From the NCBI GenBank assembly GCA_964592115.1, contig CAZQCP010000024.1:1-29969 (forward strand): a stretch of DNA of 29,969 nucleotides. Reading direction: 5' to 3'. A program made the translations under genes and the position numbers. Source of the stretch: Sva-07 sp964592115 (lineage in GTDB: Bacteria; Actinomycetota; Acidimicrobiia; Acidimicrobiales; Ilumatobacteraceae). The notes beneath the pieces are model-generated. The model was not told the DNA's origin. It saw only the letters and a list, made by a program, of their open reading frames with translations, and did no database searches. Positions 23,249 through 29,969 of this stretch are shown here, piece by piece (position 1 is the first letter of the stretch; the number at the start of each line of letters is the position of its first letter).

Positions 23249-24241
23249 ATGAGCGACACGTTCACCGCCCTCGTGCTGCGCGAGACCGACGACGGCCCGG
23301 TCGGCGCGCTCGAACAGCTGACCGACGCCGACCTCCCCGACGGCGACGTCACGATCGACGTCGAGTACTCGTCGCTCAACTACAAGGACGGCCTCGCGCT
23401 CGCCGGTCGCAACAAGGTCGTGCGTAGCTACCCGATGGTCCCTGGCATCGACCTCACCGGCATCGTCGTGGCGAGTGACTCGCCCGACTTCGTCGTGGGC
23501 GACGCCGTCATCTCCACGGGCTTCCAGGTGGGGGAGCGGTACTGGGGTGGTTACGCGCAGCGCCAGCGTGTGCAGTCGTCGTGGCTGGTCAAGCGGCCCG
23601 CCGAGATGCCGGGGGCCACGGCGATGGCGATCGGTACCGCTGGGTTGACGGCGATGCTCTGCGTGATGGCGGTCGAGGACGGTGGCGTGACCCCTGGCGA
23701 CGGGCCGGTGCTCGTGACCGGCGCGGCAGGAGGCGTCGGATCGGTCGCCGTCGCGTTGCTCGCCGGGCGCGGGTTCGAGGTCACGGCGGTCACGGGCCGC
23801 CCCGAGACGCAGGAGTACCTGCGCGGGCTCGGCGCCACCAACTTCTTGACGCGCGCCGAGATGACCGAGCCGGCGCGTCCGCTCGAAGCCGAGACGTGGG
23901 CGGGCGCGGTCGACACGGTGGGATCGACGATGCTCGCCAAGCTGCTGTCGCAAGTGCGCTACGGCGGCACGGTCGCCGCGTGCGGTCTCGCTGGCGGCGG
24001 CGATCTGCCGACCACGGTGATGCCGTTCATCCTGCGCGGGGTGCGCCTCCAGGGCGTCGAGTCGGTGATGACGCCGATCGCGACCCGCGAGCGGGCGTGG
24101 GAGCGGCTGGCCGCCGAGCTGCGGGCCGACCTCGTCGAGTCGATGACCGAGGTCGTGCCGCTCAGCGAGCTGCTCGAGCGTGGCCCGACGATCCTCGACG
24201 GTCAAGTCCGCGGCCGCTGGGTGGTCGACCCGCACGCCTAG
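23249..24241 (+). CDS. MDR family oxidoreductase, YhdH/AcuI (acrylyl-CoA reductase) type
   Basis: A 330-residue zinc-free medium-chain reductase. Members of the YhdH/YhfP/AcuI group reduce acrylyl-CoA or quinones with NADPH. Visible features: SSLNYKDGLAL (41-51), PMVPGIDLTG (62-71), the dinucleotide motif LVTGAAGGVGSVAV (155-168), and the C-terminal RGVRLQGVES, MTPIATRERAWERL. Start ATG 23249; a GAGGAT hexamer ends 6 bases upstream and there is no Shine-Dalgarno sequence. It is divergent from the rhodanese gene. The G of its TAG stop (24239-24241) is the first base of a palindromic repeat. Confidence 0.88.
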   Translation: MSDTFTALVLRETDDGPVGALEQLTDADLPDGDVTIDVEYSSLNYKDGLALAGRNKVVRSYPMVPGIDLTGIVVASDSPDFVVGDAVISTGFQVGERYWGGYAQRQRVQSSWLVKRPAEMPGATAMAIGTAGLTAMLCVMAVEDGGVTPGDGPVLVTGAAGGVGSVAVALLAGRGFEVTAVTGRPETQEYLRGLGATNFLTRAEMTEPARPLEAETWAGAVDTVGSTMLAKLLSQVRYGGTVAACGLAGGGDLPTTVMPFILRGVRLQGVESVMTPIATRERAWERLAAELRADLVESMTEVVPLSELLERGPTILDGQVRGRWVVDPHA

Positions 24242-24342
24242 ATTGCATCCGGGGTCAGACACCACATGCAACGGCACGCATGACGGTGACCGGCCTGGAG
24301 ATGGTGTGCGGTTGCATGTGGTGTCTGACCCCGGATGCAATC
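24241..24342. repeat. Composite palindromic repeat, copy 3, between convergent genes
   Basis: Arms 24241-24272 and 24311-24342 are exact reverse complements over 32 bp and identical to the arms of copy 1 (2894-2995). The spacer is 38 bases and contains ACCGGCCTGG, similar to the spacer of copy 1. The first base is the last base of the TAG stop of the reductase gene, and the last two bases start the TGA stop (24341-24343, minus) of the saccharopine dehydrogenase-like gene. The element fills the whole gap between the two genes. Confidence 0.93.
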
Positions 24343-25579
24343 ACTCGGCGGGGACGCGATTGCGGTATTCGATCCACTCCCACTCGCTGCCGTGGGCATC
24401 GAGCAGGTCGAGGAACGGCTGGGCGGGGAGTGCCTCGGGGCCGACGACGCCGGCTCGGAACCACTCGCCCGTGGCCATCAGCTCGATGGCGACCGCCGGC
24501 ATGACCGCGGTCTGCCATACCACCGCCTGGTGACCGAACTCGCGCATCGACCAAGCGTTGTCGACCACGTGGTAGATGTACACCTCGCGCGGCTCGCCGT
24601 CCTTGCCGAGCCCGGTCACCCAGCTCCCGGCGCACGTACGCCCGGTCATCCGGTCGCCGAGCGTGGCGGGGTCGGGCAGTGACGCCGCCACCACGTCGCG
24701 CGGCGACACCATCACGCCTTTCACCTCCACCGTCTCGGTCGAGTGCAGCTCGAGCTTGCGCAGCGTCTTCAGCACGTCGATGAACTCCGCGCCGAGCCCG
24801 TACTTGAACGTGACCCGGTCGACGTCGATCCAGCGCGGCATGAGGATCACCTCCTCGTGCTCGACGTTGACGCACTGGAGGGGCCCGATCCCCTCCGGGA
24901 ACGTGAACACTTCCGGCTCGCTGAACGGCTCGGTCGTGAACCATCCACGCTCGCGCTCGTAGATCACCGGCGGGTTGAGGCACTCCTCGATGGTCGTCCA
25001 GATCGAGAACGTCGGGGCGAAGTCGTAGCCGTCGACGACGAGGTCGGCGCCGTCGCGCACGCCGATCTCGTGGATCTCGCTGAACAACTCGTCGGCCGCG
25101 TACCGGGCGGCGACGTCGGAGAACCCCGGTTCGACACCCATGCCGACGAGCGCCATCAGCCCTCGCGCCTTCCAGATCGGCGACTGCGCGAACTGGCCAT
25201 CGCCGAGACGGATCCCGGTCTTCTCGTACGGCTTGTCGGGGTGCGGCACCGACAGGTTCATCGCCATGTCCACGTAATGACACCCTGCGGCGAAGGCACC
25301 CTCGAAGATCGGCGGGTTGAAGCGTGGATCGCAGGCGTTGAGCACGACGCCGGCGCGCATCTCGCGGGCGAGCGCGGCAACCGACTCGTGGGAGGACGCA
25401 TCGAGCCACGCGGCGGCGATCCGCGAGCCGTCGTCGTTGCCGCTGGCGGTGCCGACGGCGGTCTCGGCCTTGTCGACATCGATGTCGGCCACCGTGATGT
25501 GGGTGTAGACGTCGCGGGTCGAGGCGATGGCGACGAAGGCCGATCCGACGCCACCTGCACCGACCACGAGCACCCGCAT
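24341..25579 (-). CDS. Saccharopine dehydrogenase-like NAD(P)-dependent oxidoreductase
   Basis: A 412-residue protein of the saccharopine dehydrogenase family (LYS9/Lys1-like, including carboxynorspermidine dehydrogenases). The Rossmann motif VVGAGGVGSAF lies at 5-15, then ITVADIDVDKAE, VVLNACDPRFN and GCHYVDMAM, followed by GMGVEPGFSDVAARYAADE (in two parts: GMGVEPGFSDVA, ARYAADE). The C-terminal substrate domain has HVVDNAWSMREFGHQAVVW (key part DNAWSMREFGHQ). The reaction is not certain: lysine breakdown or polyamine metabolism are options. A TAGATT hexamer ends 7 bases before the ATG, fitting a leaderless transcript. It is divergent from the FAD oxidoreductase gene. Confidence 0.85.
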   Translation of the reverse strand: MRVLVVGAGGVGSAFVAIASTRDVYTHITVADIDVDKAETAVGTASGNDDGSRIAAAWLDASSHESVAALAREMRAGVVLNACDPRFNPPIFEGAFAAGCHYVDMAMNLSVPHPDKPYEKTGIRLGDGQFAQSPIWKARGLMALVGMGVEPGFSDVAARYAADELFSEIHEIGVRDGADLVVDGYDFAPTFSIWTTIEECLNPPVIYERERGWFTTEPFSEPEVFTFPEGIGPLQCVNVEHEEVILMPRWIDVDRVTFKYGLGAEFIDVLKTLRKLELHSTETVEVKGVMVSPRDVVAASLPDPATLGDRMTGRTCAGSWVTGLGKDGEPREVYIYHVVDNAWSMREFGHQAVVWQTAVMPAVAIELMATGEWFRAGVVGPEALPAQPFLDLLDAHGSEWEWIEYRNRVPAE

Positions 25580-25586
25580 CCGGTCG

Positions 25587-25592
25587 AATCTA
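25587..25592 (-). promoter_or_regulatory. -10 box for the saccharopine dehydrogenase-like gene
   Basis: On the minus strand TAGATT ends seven bases before the ATG at 25579, so transcription should begin at or one base before the start codon. No Shine-Dalgarno sequence is present. A good match to the TANNNT consensus, but no clear -35 box. Confidence 0.5.
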
Positions 25593-25635
25593 GACGAGGC
25601 TCCGATCGCCAGGGTCGGCCGGTGTCCACGCTCGG

Positions 25636-25641
25636 TACCAT
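25636..25641 (+). promoter_or_regulatory. -10 box of a leaderless promoter for the FAD oxidoreductase gene
   Basis: TACCAT ends six bases before the ATG at 25648, the spacing expected when transcription starts at the A of ATG. The same hexamer and spacing occur before the gene at 10499. Confidence 0.55.
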
Positions 25642-25647
25642 CGGGCT

Positions 25648-27030
25648 ATGCGGGACCTCGACGCGGCGCTGCGGTCGCGGTCGCTGTGGCTCGACCAGTT
25701 GCCGGGTCCGCTCGCTCCGCGGCAGGCGCTCGCCGGTGACGTCGACGTCGATGTCGCGATCGTCGGTGGTGGCTACACCGGACTGTGGACGGCGTACGAA
25801 CTGCTGCGCCGCGAGCCGGATCTCCGCGTGATCGTCGTCGAGCGTGAAGCCGTCGGTTTCGGGGCGTCGGGCCGCAACGGCGGTTGGTGCGTCGGCGAAC
25901 TCGCGGGTGGGATGCACGGCAACGGGCCGGCACTGACGGCGGCGGTGATGGCGACCGTCGACGAGATCGGCCGCGTCGTCGCGGCGGAGCACATCGACTG
26001 CGGATTCGAGTGCGGAGGGGTCATCCGACTGGCCCGCAACCCCGCTCAGCTGCACCGCCAGCAGGTCGAGGTCGACGCCTACCGAGCGCACGGGTTCGAC
26101 GACGAGACGCTGGTCGCGCTCGGCGCCGACGAAGCGCGGGTCCGGTTCGCAGCAACGGACGTACTCGGCGCGCTCTGGTACCGACCCGCGGCCCGCGTAC
26201 AGCCGGCGGTGCTCGTGCGCGGTCTCGCCGACGCCGTCGAGCGACGCGGTGGCACGATCGTCGAGGGAACCGCGGCGCTCGACATCGTCGCCCGCACCGC
26301 GACCTCCCCGCCGTTGGTGATCACGGGCCATGGCACGGTTCGTGCCGACGTCGTGGTGCGCGCCACCGAGGCGTACACCCGCGATCTGCCGGGACACCGC
26401 CGCGATCTCGTGCCGCTGTACTCGTTGATGATCGCCACCGAACCACTTCCCGACCACGTCTGGGAGCGCATCGGCCTGGCGTCGATGGAGACGTTCGCCG
26501 ACGACCGGCGGATGGTGATCTACGGACAGCGCACCGTCGACGACCGGATCGCGTTCGGCGGGCGCGGCGCGCCCTACCGCTACGGCTCGCGGATCGATCC
26601 CTCGACCGAGCGGTCGTCCACCGTCCACGACCGCCTCGCGGACACTCTCGTCGAGCTCGTGCCCGACGTTGCGGGCGCGGCGATCACGCACCGCTGGGGC
26701 GGCGTGCTCGCGGTGCCTCGAGATTGGCGGCCGTCGGTCGGGCTCGACCGAGCGACCGGCCTGGCGTGGGCGGGTGGCTTCGTCGGCGAGGGCGTCGCGG
26801 CGTCGAACCTCGCCGGACGGACGCTGGCCGACCTGATCACCAGTCAGGCGTCCGATCTGGTCGAGCTGCCGTGGGTCGGACACCGCTCGCGCCGCTGGGA
26901 GCCCGAGCCGCTCCGATGGCTCGGGATCGATGCCACGCGGCACATCGCTTCGCGGGCCGACCGCGCCGAGAGCGAAGGCGGGGACCGAACGCCATGGTTC
27001 GCGCGAGTGCTCGACCGCCTCATGGGATAA
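25648..27030 (+). CDS. FAD-dependent amine oxidoreductase (DAO family, PuuB-like)
   Basis: A 460-residue flavoprotein of the D-amino-acid oxidase/glycine oxidase superfamily. The FAD-binding motif VAIVGGGYTGLWTAYEL lies at 36-52, with the acidic ribose-binding VVEREAVGFGASGRNGG following. The SGRNGGW stretch is typical of gamma-glutamylputrescine oxidase-like enzymes. The C-terminal part has HRWGGVLAVPRDWRPSVG and AGGFVGEGVAASNLAGRTLADL. It probably oxidises an amine or N-substituted amino acid. The class III aminotransferase gene starts 7 bases after its stop, which suggests one breakdown route, for example of putrescine to GABA; the substrate is not proved. Confidence 0.84.
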   Translation: MRDLDAALRSRSLWLDQLPGPLAPRQALAGDVDVDVAIVGGGYTGLWTAYELLRREPDLRVIVVEREAVGFGASGRNGGWCVGELAGGMHGNGPALTAAVMATVDEIGRVVAAEHIDCGFECGGVIRLARNPAQLHRQQVEVDAYRAHGFDDETLVALGADEARVRFAATDVLGALWYRPAARVQPAVLVRGLADAVERRGGTIVEGTAALDIVARTATSPPLVITGHGTVRADVVVRATEAYTRDLPGHRRDLVPLYSLMIATEPLPDHVWERIGLASMETFADDRRMVIYGQRTVDDRIAFGGRGAPYRYGSRIDPSTERSSTVHDRLADTLVELVPDVAGAAITHRWGGVLAVPRDWRPSVGLDRATGLAWAGGFVGEGVAASNLAGRTLADLITSQASDLVELPWVGHRSRRWEPEPLRWLGIDATRHIASRADRAESEGGDRTPWFARVLDRLMG

Positions 27031-27031
27031 T
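27026..27031 (+). promoter_or_regulatory. -10 box for the aminotransferase gene, overlapping the upstream stop codon
   Basis: GATAAT ends six bases before the ATG at 27038 and contains the TAA stop of the FAD oxidoreductase gene (27028-27030). The spacing fits a leaderless transcript that could be made separately from the upstream gene. Confidence 0.5.
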
Positions 27032-27037
27032 TCCGCG

Positions 27038-28276
27038 ATGAGCACCGACAACTTGTCCCACGTCTGGTTCAAGGTCACCGACCTGCACGTCGCCAGTGGT
27101 GAGGGATCGTGGGTCACCACGACCGACGGTGATCGCTACCTCGACTTCAGCGGCGGCATCGCCGTCACGTCGACCGGCCACAGCCACCCGCATGTCGTCC
27201 AGGCGATCGCCGACCAAGCGCGTCGCTTCGTCCACGCCCAGGCCAACGTGTACACGCACGACCTGCTGCAACCGCTCGCTGCCCGGCTCGCCGATCTGAC
27301 GCCCGATGGCATCGACACGTTCTTCTTCGCCAACTCCGGCGCGGAGATCACCGAGGCGGCCGTCAAGCTGGCCAAGCAGGCAACCGGGCGGCCGAACATC
27401 ATCGTGTTCCAAGGAAGCTTCCACGGGCGCACCCACCAGACGATGGCGATGACCACGTCGAAGACCGTCTACCGCGCTGGGCACGCGCCGCTGCCGTCTG
27501 GCGTCTTCATCGCCCCCTATCCCGACGTCACCGCCGACGACGTGACCGACGAGGTCGAGCGGGCGATCGCCGGCTTCGACGATCTCCTCACCACCGTCAC
27601 CGCGCCCGCCGAGACGGCGGCGGTGATCATCGAACCGGTGCTGGGCGAGGGCGGCTACATCGCTGCACCGCGCGGCTTCCTCGAAGCGATCGACGAACGG
27701 TGCAAGGCGCACGGGATGCTGTTCATCGCCGACGAGGTGCAGAGCGGCTTCGGGCGCACCGGAAAGATGTTCGCCATCGAGCACTACGACGTCGTGCCCG
27801 ACGTGATCTGCATGGCGAAGGGCATCGCCTCGGGCTTTCCGTTCTCGGCGCTCGGCACGCGGCGCGAGCTCGACGACCGGTGGCCGACCGGTTCGCACGG
27901 CGGCACGTACGGAGGCAACCCGATCGGCTGCGCGGCGGCGCTGGCGACGATCGACGTGCTCAGCGCCGACGGGCTGCTCGACGACGTCGTCGCCCGTGGC
28001 GTCCAGCTCGCCGATGGGCTGCGTCACCTCCAAGAGAAGCACCAGGCGATCACGCACGTGCGTGGTCTCGGATTGATGGTCGCCGCACAGTTCGACAGCG
28101 CGGCGCGGACGTCGGCGATCGTCGCCCACTGCCTGAGCGAGGGGAAGCTGATCACGATGACGGCGGGCGCGGCGGGAACGACGCTCCGCTTCATGCCGCC
28201 GCTCACGGTGTCGGCCGACGAGATCGACCTCGCCCTCGACGCGATCGCCAAGGCGTTGGCGGCCACGGCCGAGTAA
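27038..28276 (+). CDS. Class III aminotransferase (4-aminobutyrate aminotransferase-like)
   Basis: A 412-residue PLP enzyme of the omega-aminotransferase class (GABA, ornithine and diaminobutyrate aminotransferases). Motifs: DFSGGIAVTSTGHSHP (36-51), FFFANSGAEITEAAVKLAK (95-113), FQGSFHGRT (124-132), cofactor Asp232 in FIADEVQSGFGRTG, and the PLP lysine Lys261 in CMAKGIASGFPFSALG. The substrate is not visible in the sequence. It follows the FAD amine oxidase closely, so a role in breakdown of GABA or another omega-amino acid is likely. The TAA stop forms part of a hairpin shared with the convergent amidase. Confidence 0.9.
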   Translation: MSTDNLSHVWFKVTDLHVASGEGSWVTTTDGDRYLDFSGGIAVTSTGHSHPHVVQAIADQARRFVHAQANVYTHDLLQPLAARLADLTPDGIDTFFFANSGAEITEAAVKLAKQATGRPNIIVFQGSFHGRTHQTMAMTTSKTVYRAGHAPLPSGVFIAPYPDVTADDVTDEVERAIAGFDDLLTTVTAPAETAAVIIEPVLGEGGYIAAPRGFLEAIDERCKAHGMLFIADEVQSGFGRTGKMFAIEHYDVVPDVICMAKGIASGFPFSALGTRRELDDRWPTGSHGGTYGGNPIGCAAALATIDVLSADGLLDDVVARGVQLADGLRHLQEKHQAITHVRGLGLMVAAQFDSAARTSAIVAHCLSEGKLITMTAGAAGTTLRFMPPLTVSADEIDLALDAIAKALAATAE

Positions 28277-28300
28277 CAGCGGGGCCCGTCCCCGTTGTTA
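28274..28300. terminator. Two-way terminator hairpin holding both stop codons
   Basis: Arms 28274-28284 and 28290-28300 form an 11-bp stem (one G-T pair) with a five-base loop. The outermost bases are the TAA stop of the aminotransferase on one side and the TAA stop of the amidase (minus strand, 28298-28300) on the other. The AT-rich base and GC-rich top suit a terminator that works in both directions. Confidence 0.75.
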
Positions 28301-29752
28301 CCCGGGCGGGCGGGGGCAGGCAGCGCGCCAGCCGTTGCGATCCGACATCAGTTGGCTGACGTGGCGGGCGAGCTGGAGCGTCGTGCGATCGTGGAGGTAC
28401 GGCCCGACGATCTGGACGCCGATCGGGAGACCGTCGTGCGACAGTCCGACCGGCACCACCGTCGCCGGGAGTGAGCCGACGCCAGCTGGGGCGATCCACC
28501 GCCAGAGATCGAGATACGGATGCGTCCGTCCGTCGATCTCGATCGTGCGCTCGAACTGCGGCATCGACTGATCGTGCGAGAGCGCCGGGCGGGGATGGAC
28601 CGGCAACAACACGGCGTCGAAGGCGGTGAAGAACTCCGCCCATCGCTCGCGCAGCTGAAGGCGCCGCTCGTTGTTCGACAGCCAGGCGCGATGGCGCGTC
28701 GCCGAGGCTCGCTTGATCCAACCTGTCGACGTGTCGGTGGTGACGGCGGCGAACTCATCGAGCGCGCCCGCGGGGACGCCGCCGGACAGCGCGGCGAACA
28801 ACAGGTCGCCGTACACGGTGAACGCCTTGTCGAGCGTGAACGACGGACGCGCCGTCGGGTCGACGTTCGCTCCAGCGGCGGCGAGCGCGTCGACGGTCGC
28901 ATCGAGGGAGCGGCGCGTGTCGCCGTCGATCGGGCACGCGTCGTCGTCGAACCAGGCGGCGACGCGGAAGTCGACGACGTCGAGGGCGCGACTCGGCGGC
29001 AGGTCGAGCCGCCACGCCGGCGTGTTCCACCGGTCCGGTCCGGCGAGCGCATCCAGCACGACCTCCAAGTCGTCGACGGTCCGCGCCATGGGGCCGACGA
29101 CCGCGAGGTCGGCCTGCGTGAGCGTGCCGGGCATCCCGGGGATCTGGCCGTGACCGGGCACGATGCCGTAACTCGGCTTGTGTCCCATCACGCCGCTGTA
29201 GTGGGCGGGCACCCGGATCGAGCCGCCGATGTCGCTGCCGACCTCGATGGGGGTGAATCCCATCGCCAGCGCGGCGGCTGATCCACCCGACGATCCGCCG
29301 GGCGTGCGACCGGTGTCGTGCGGGTTGTTCGTGGTGCCGTACACCTCGTTGAAGCTCTGGATGTCGTCGGCGAACAGCGGCAGGTTCGTCTTGGCGAACG
29401 GGATCGCCCCCGCCGCACGGAGCCGCGCGACGGGCCAACAGTCCTCGGGCGGCACGTAGGTGGCGAGGTCCGGTGAACCCGATGTCGTGACGCAACCCGC
29501 CGTGGGGAACGAGTCCTTCACCGTCATCGGCACGCCGTGCAGCGCTCCGAGCTCGTCGCCCCGGGCCACCGCCGCGTCGGCTTGGTCGGCGAGGAGACGT
29601 GCCCGGTCGAGGTCCCAGTGGACGACGGCGTTGACGGGACCATTCAGCAGTTCGATGCGGGCCACGAGGTGCTCGAGCACGTCCCGGCTCGTCGCGTCGC
29701 CAGCGGCGATGGCGGCAGCGAGCTCGGTCGCTGACATCCAGTGCAGCTCCAT
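28298..29752 (-). CDS. Amidase signature family amidase
   Basis: A 484-residue amide hydrolase. The Ser-cisSer-Lys triad is complete: Lys79 in GVPMTVKDSF, Ser154 in PGGSSGGSAAALA and the nucleophile Ser178 in GSDIGGSIRVPA. Other family segments are FAKTNLPLFADD, YGTTNNPHDTGRTPGG and near the end GLPIGVQIVGPYLHDRTTLQLA. It is similar in length to the GatA subunit of glutamyl-tRNA amidotransferase, but no gatB or gatC is nearby, so a free-standing amidase for a small amide is more likely. No signal peptide is seen. Its stop codon is in the shared terminator hairpin. Confidence 0.9.
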   Translation of the reverse strand: MELHWMSATELAAAIAAGDATSRDVLEHLVARIELLNGPVNAVVHWDLDRARLLADQADAAVARGDELGALHGVPMTVKDSFPTAGCVTTSGSPDLATYVPPEDCWPVARLRAAGAIPFAKTNLPLFADDIQSFNEVYGTTNNPHDTGRTPGGSSGGSAAALAMGFTPIEVGSDIGGSIRVPAHYSGVMGHKPSYGIVPGHGQIPGMPGTLTQADLAVVGPMARTVDDLEVVLDALAGPDRWNTPAWRLDLPPSRALDVVDFRVAAWFDDDACPIDGDTRRSLDATVDALAAAGANVDPTARPSFTLDKAFTVYGDLLFAALSGGVPAGALDEFAAVTTDTSTGWIKRASATRHRAWLSNNERRLQLRERWAEFFTAFDAVLLPVHPRPALSHDQSMPQFERTIEIDGRTHPYLDLWRWIAPAGVGSLPATVVPVGLSHDGLPIGVQIVGPYLHDRTTLQLARHVSQLMSDRNGWRAACPRPPG

Positions 29753-29884
29753 GCCCCGCAGCCTGTCACGTTCTCGTCAAGGTTGATGATTGCCATCTAC
29801 GCAGGGCGCACGCGTGGCTACAGTCGCGTCGGCGGTGTGTGGCCGCGACGATGGCGCCGATGGCGCGAACTCTGGGAGGACAAC

Positions 29885-29969
29885 GTGCTCGATCGTCAGC
29901 GGATTCGCCGCATTGCTGCGCTCGCCGTGGCAACGACACTCGTGGTGGCCGGATGCAGTGGGAGCGACG
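29885..29969 (+). CDS. Start of a lipoprotein gene (3' end outside window)
   Basis: Only the first 28 codons are present. The GTG at 29885 has a strong GGGAGGA ribosome site (29874-29880) four bases upstream. The peptide has a positive start (MLDRQRIRRI), a hydrophobic core and the lipobox VVAGC at about residues 20-24, followed by SGSD. This is a lipoprotein signal peptide like those of BtuF and ThiB here; a substrate-binding protein is a fair guess but the mature part is not visible. The 132-bp gap to the divergent amidase holds no other feature that I can support. Confidence 0.75.
   Translation, partial: MLDRQRIRRIAALAVATTLVVAGCSGSD

Noticed and set aside
28298..29752. GatA subunit of glutamyl-tRNA amidotransferase
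   Set aside because: The triad positions and length fit, but the whole amidase family shares them and gatB/gatC are missing; a general amidase is the safer call.
29783..29824. Promoter of the lipoprotein gene (TTGATG at 29783 and TACAGT at 29819)
   Set aside because: The distance between the two boxes is far too long for a normal promoter, and neither is convincing alone.

Overview
The window is about 30 kb of high-GC, densely packed chromosomal DNA. It reads like a free-living actinobacterium. The clues are an actinobacterial-type SerC, a PAC2-family protein, a small WXG-like protein, many GTG starts, 4-bp ATGA/GTGA gene overlaps, and several promoters whose -10 box lies only 6-7 bases before the start codon (leaderless transcripts). 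Assignment to Acidimicrobiia (Ilumatobacter-like) is an inference. I see no rRNA, tRNA, CRISPR, prophage or transposase gene; nearly all genes are core or nutrient metabolism.

Layout. 1-4231: the end of an O-acetylhomoserine sulfhydrylase, then serC with a PAC2 gene behind it on the minus strand, and divergently an aspartate aminotransferase whose PLP lysine reads as glutamate. 4324-7311 (minus): the late cobalamin genes cobO, cobU, cobT and cobS. 7427-10442 (plus): a cobalamin riboswitch and btuF-btuC-btuD, the corrinoid importer. Import is therefore under B12 control, while the assembly genes run divergently with no visible riboswitch. 10499-12041: a class II aldolase-family protein and an alpha/beta hydrolase. 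12046-23193 (minus): a long run of genes: rhodanese and TauE/SafE exporter; a TPP riboswitch with thiN-thiB-thiP-thiQ; a WXG-like protein and an uncharacterised 455-residue protein; gnd and zwf; and an EamA transporter. 23249-29752: an AcuI-like reductase, a saccharopine dehydrogenase-like protein, an FAD amine oxidase next to a class III aminotransferase (amine or GABA breakdown is likely), and an amidase. A lipoprotein gene begins at the right edge.

The most unusual material lies between or inside genes. Three copies of a composite palindromic repeat (two 32-34 bp REP-like arms facing each other across a spacer of about 27-38 bases) lie at gene junctions. In the two convergent copies the element ends supply bases of the flanking stop codons. 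Two inverted repeats share a GTTCGyGTGAG core; one lies between cobO and btuF, the other is in frame inside the rhodanese gene. A 40-bp palindrome overlaps the start of the EamA transporter. No transposase that would move these elements is present here.
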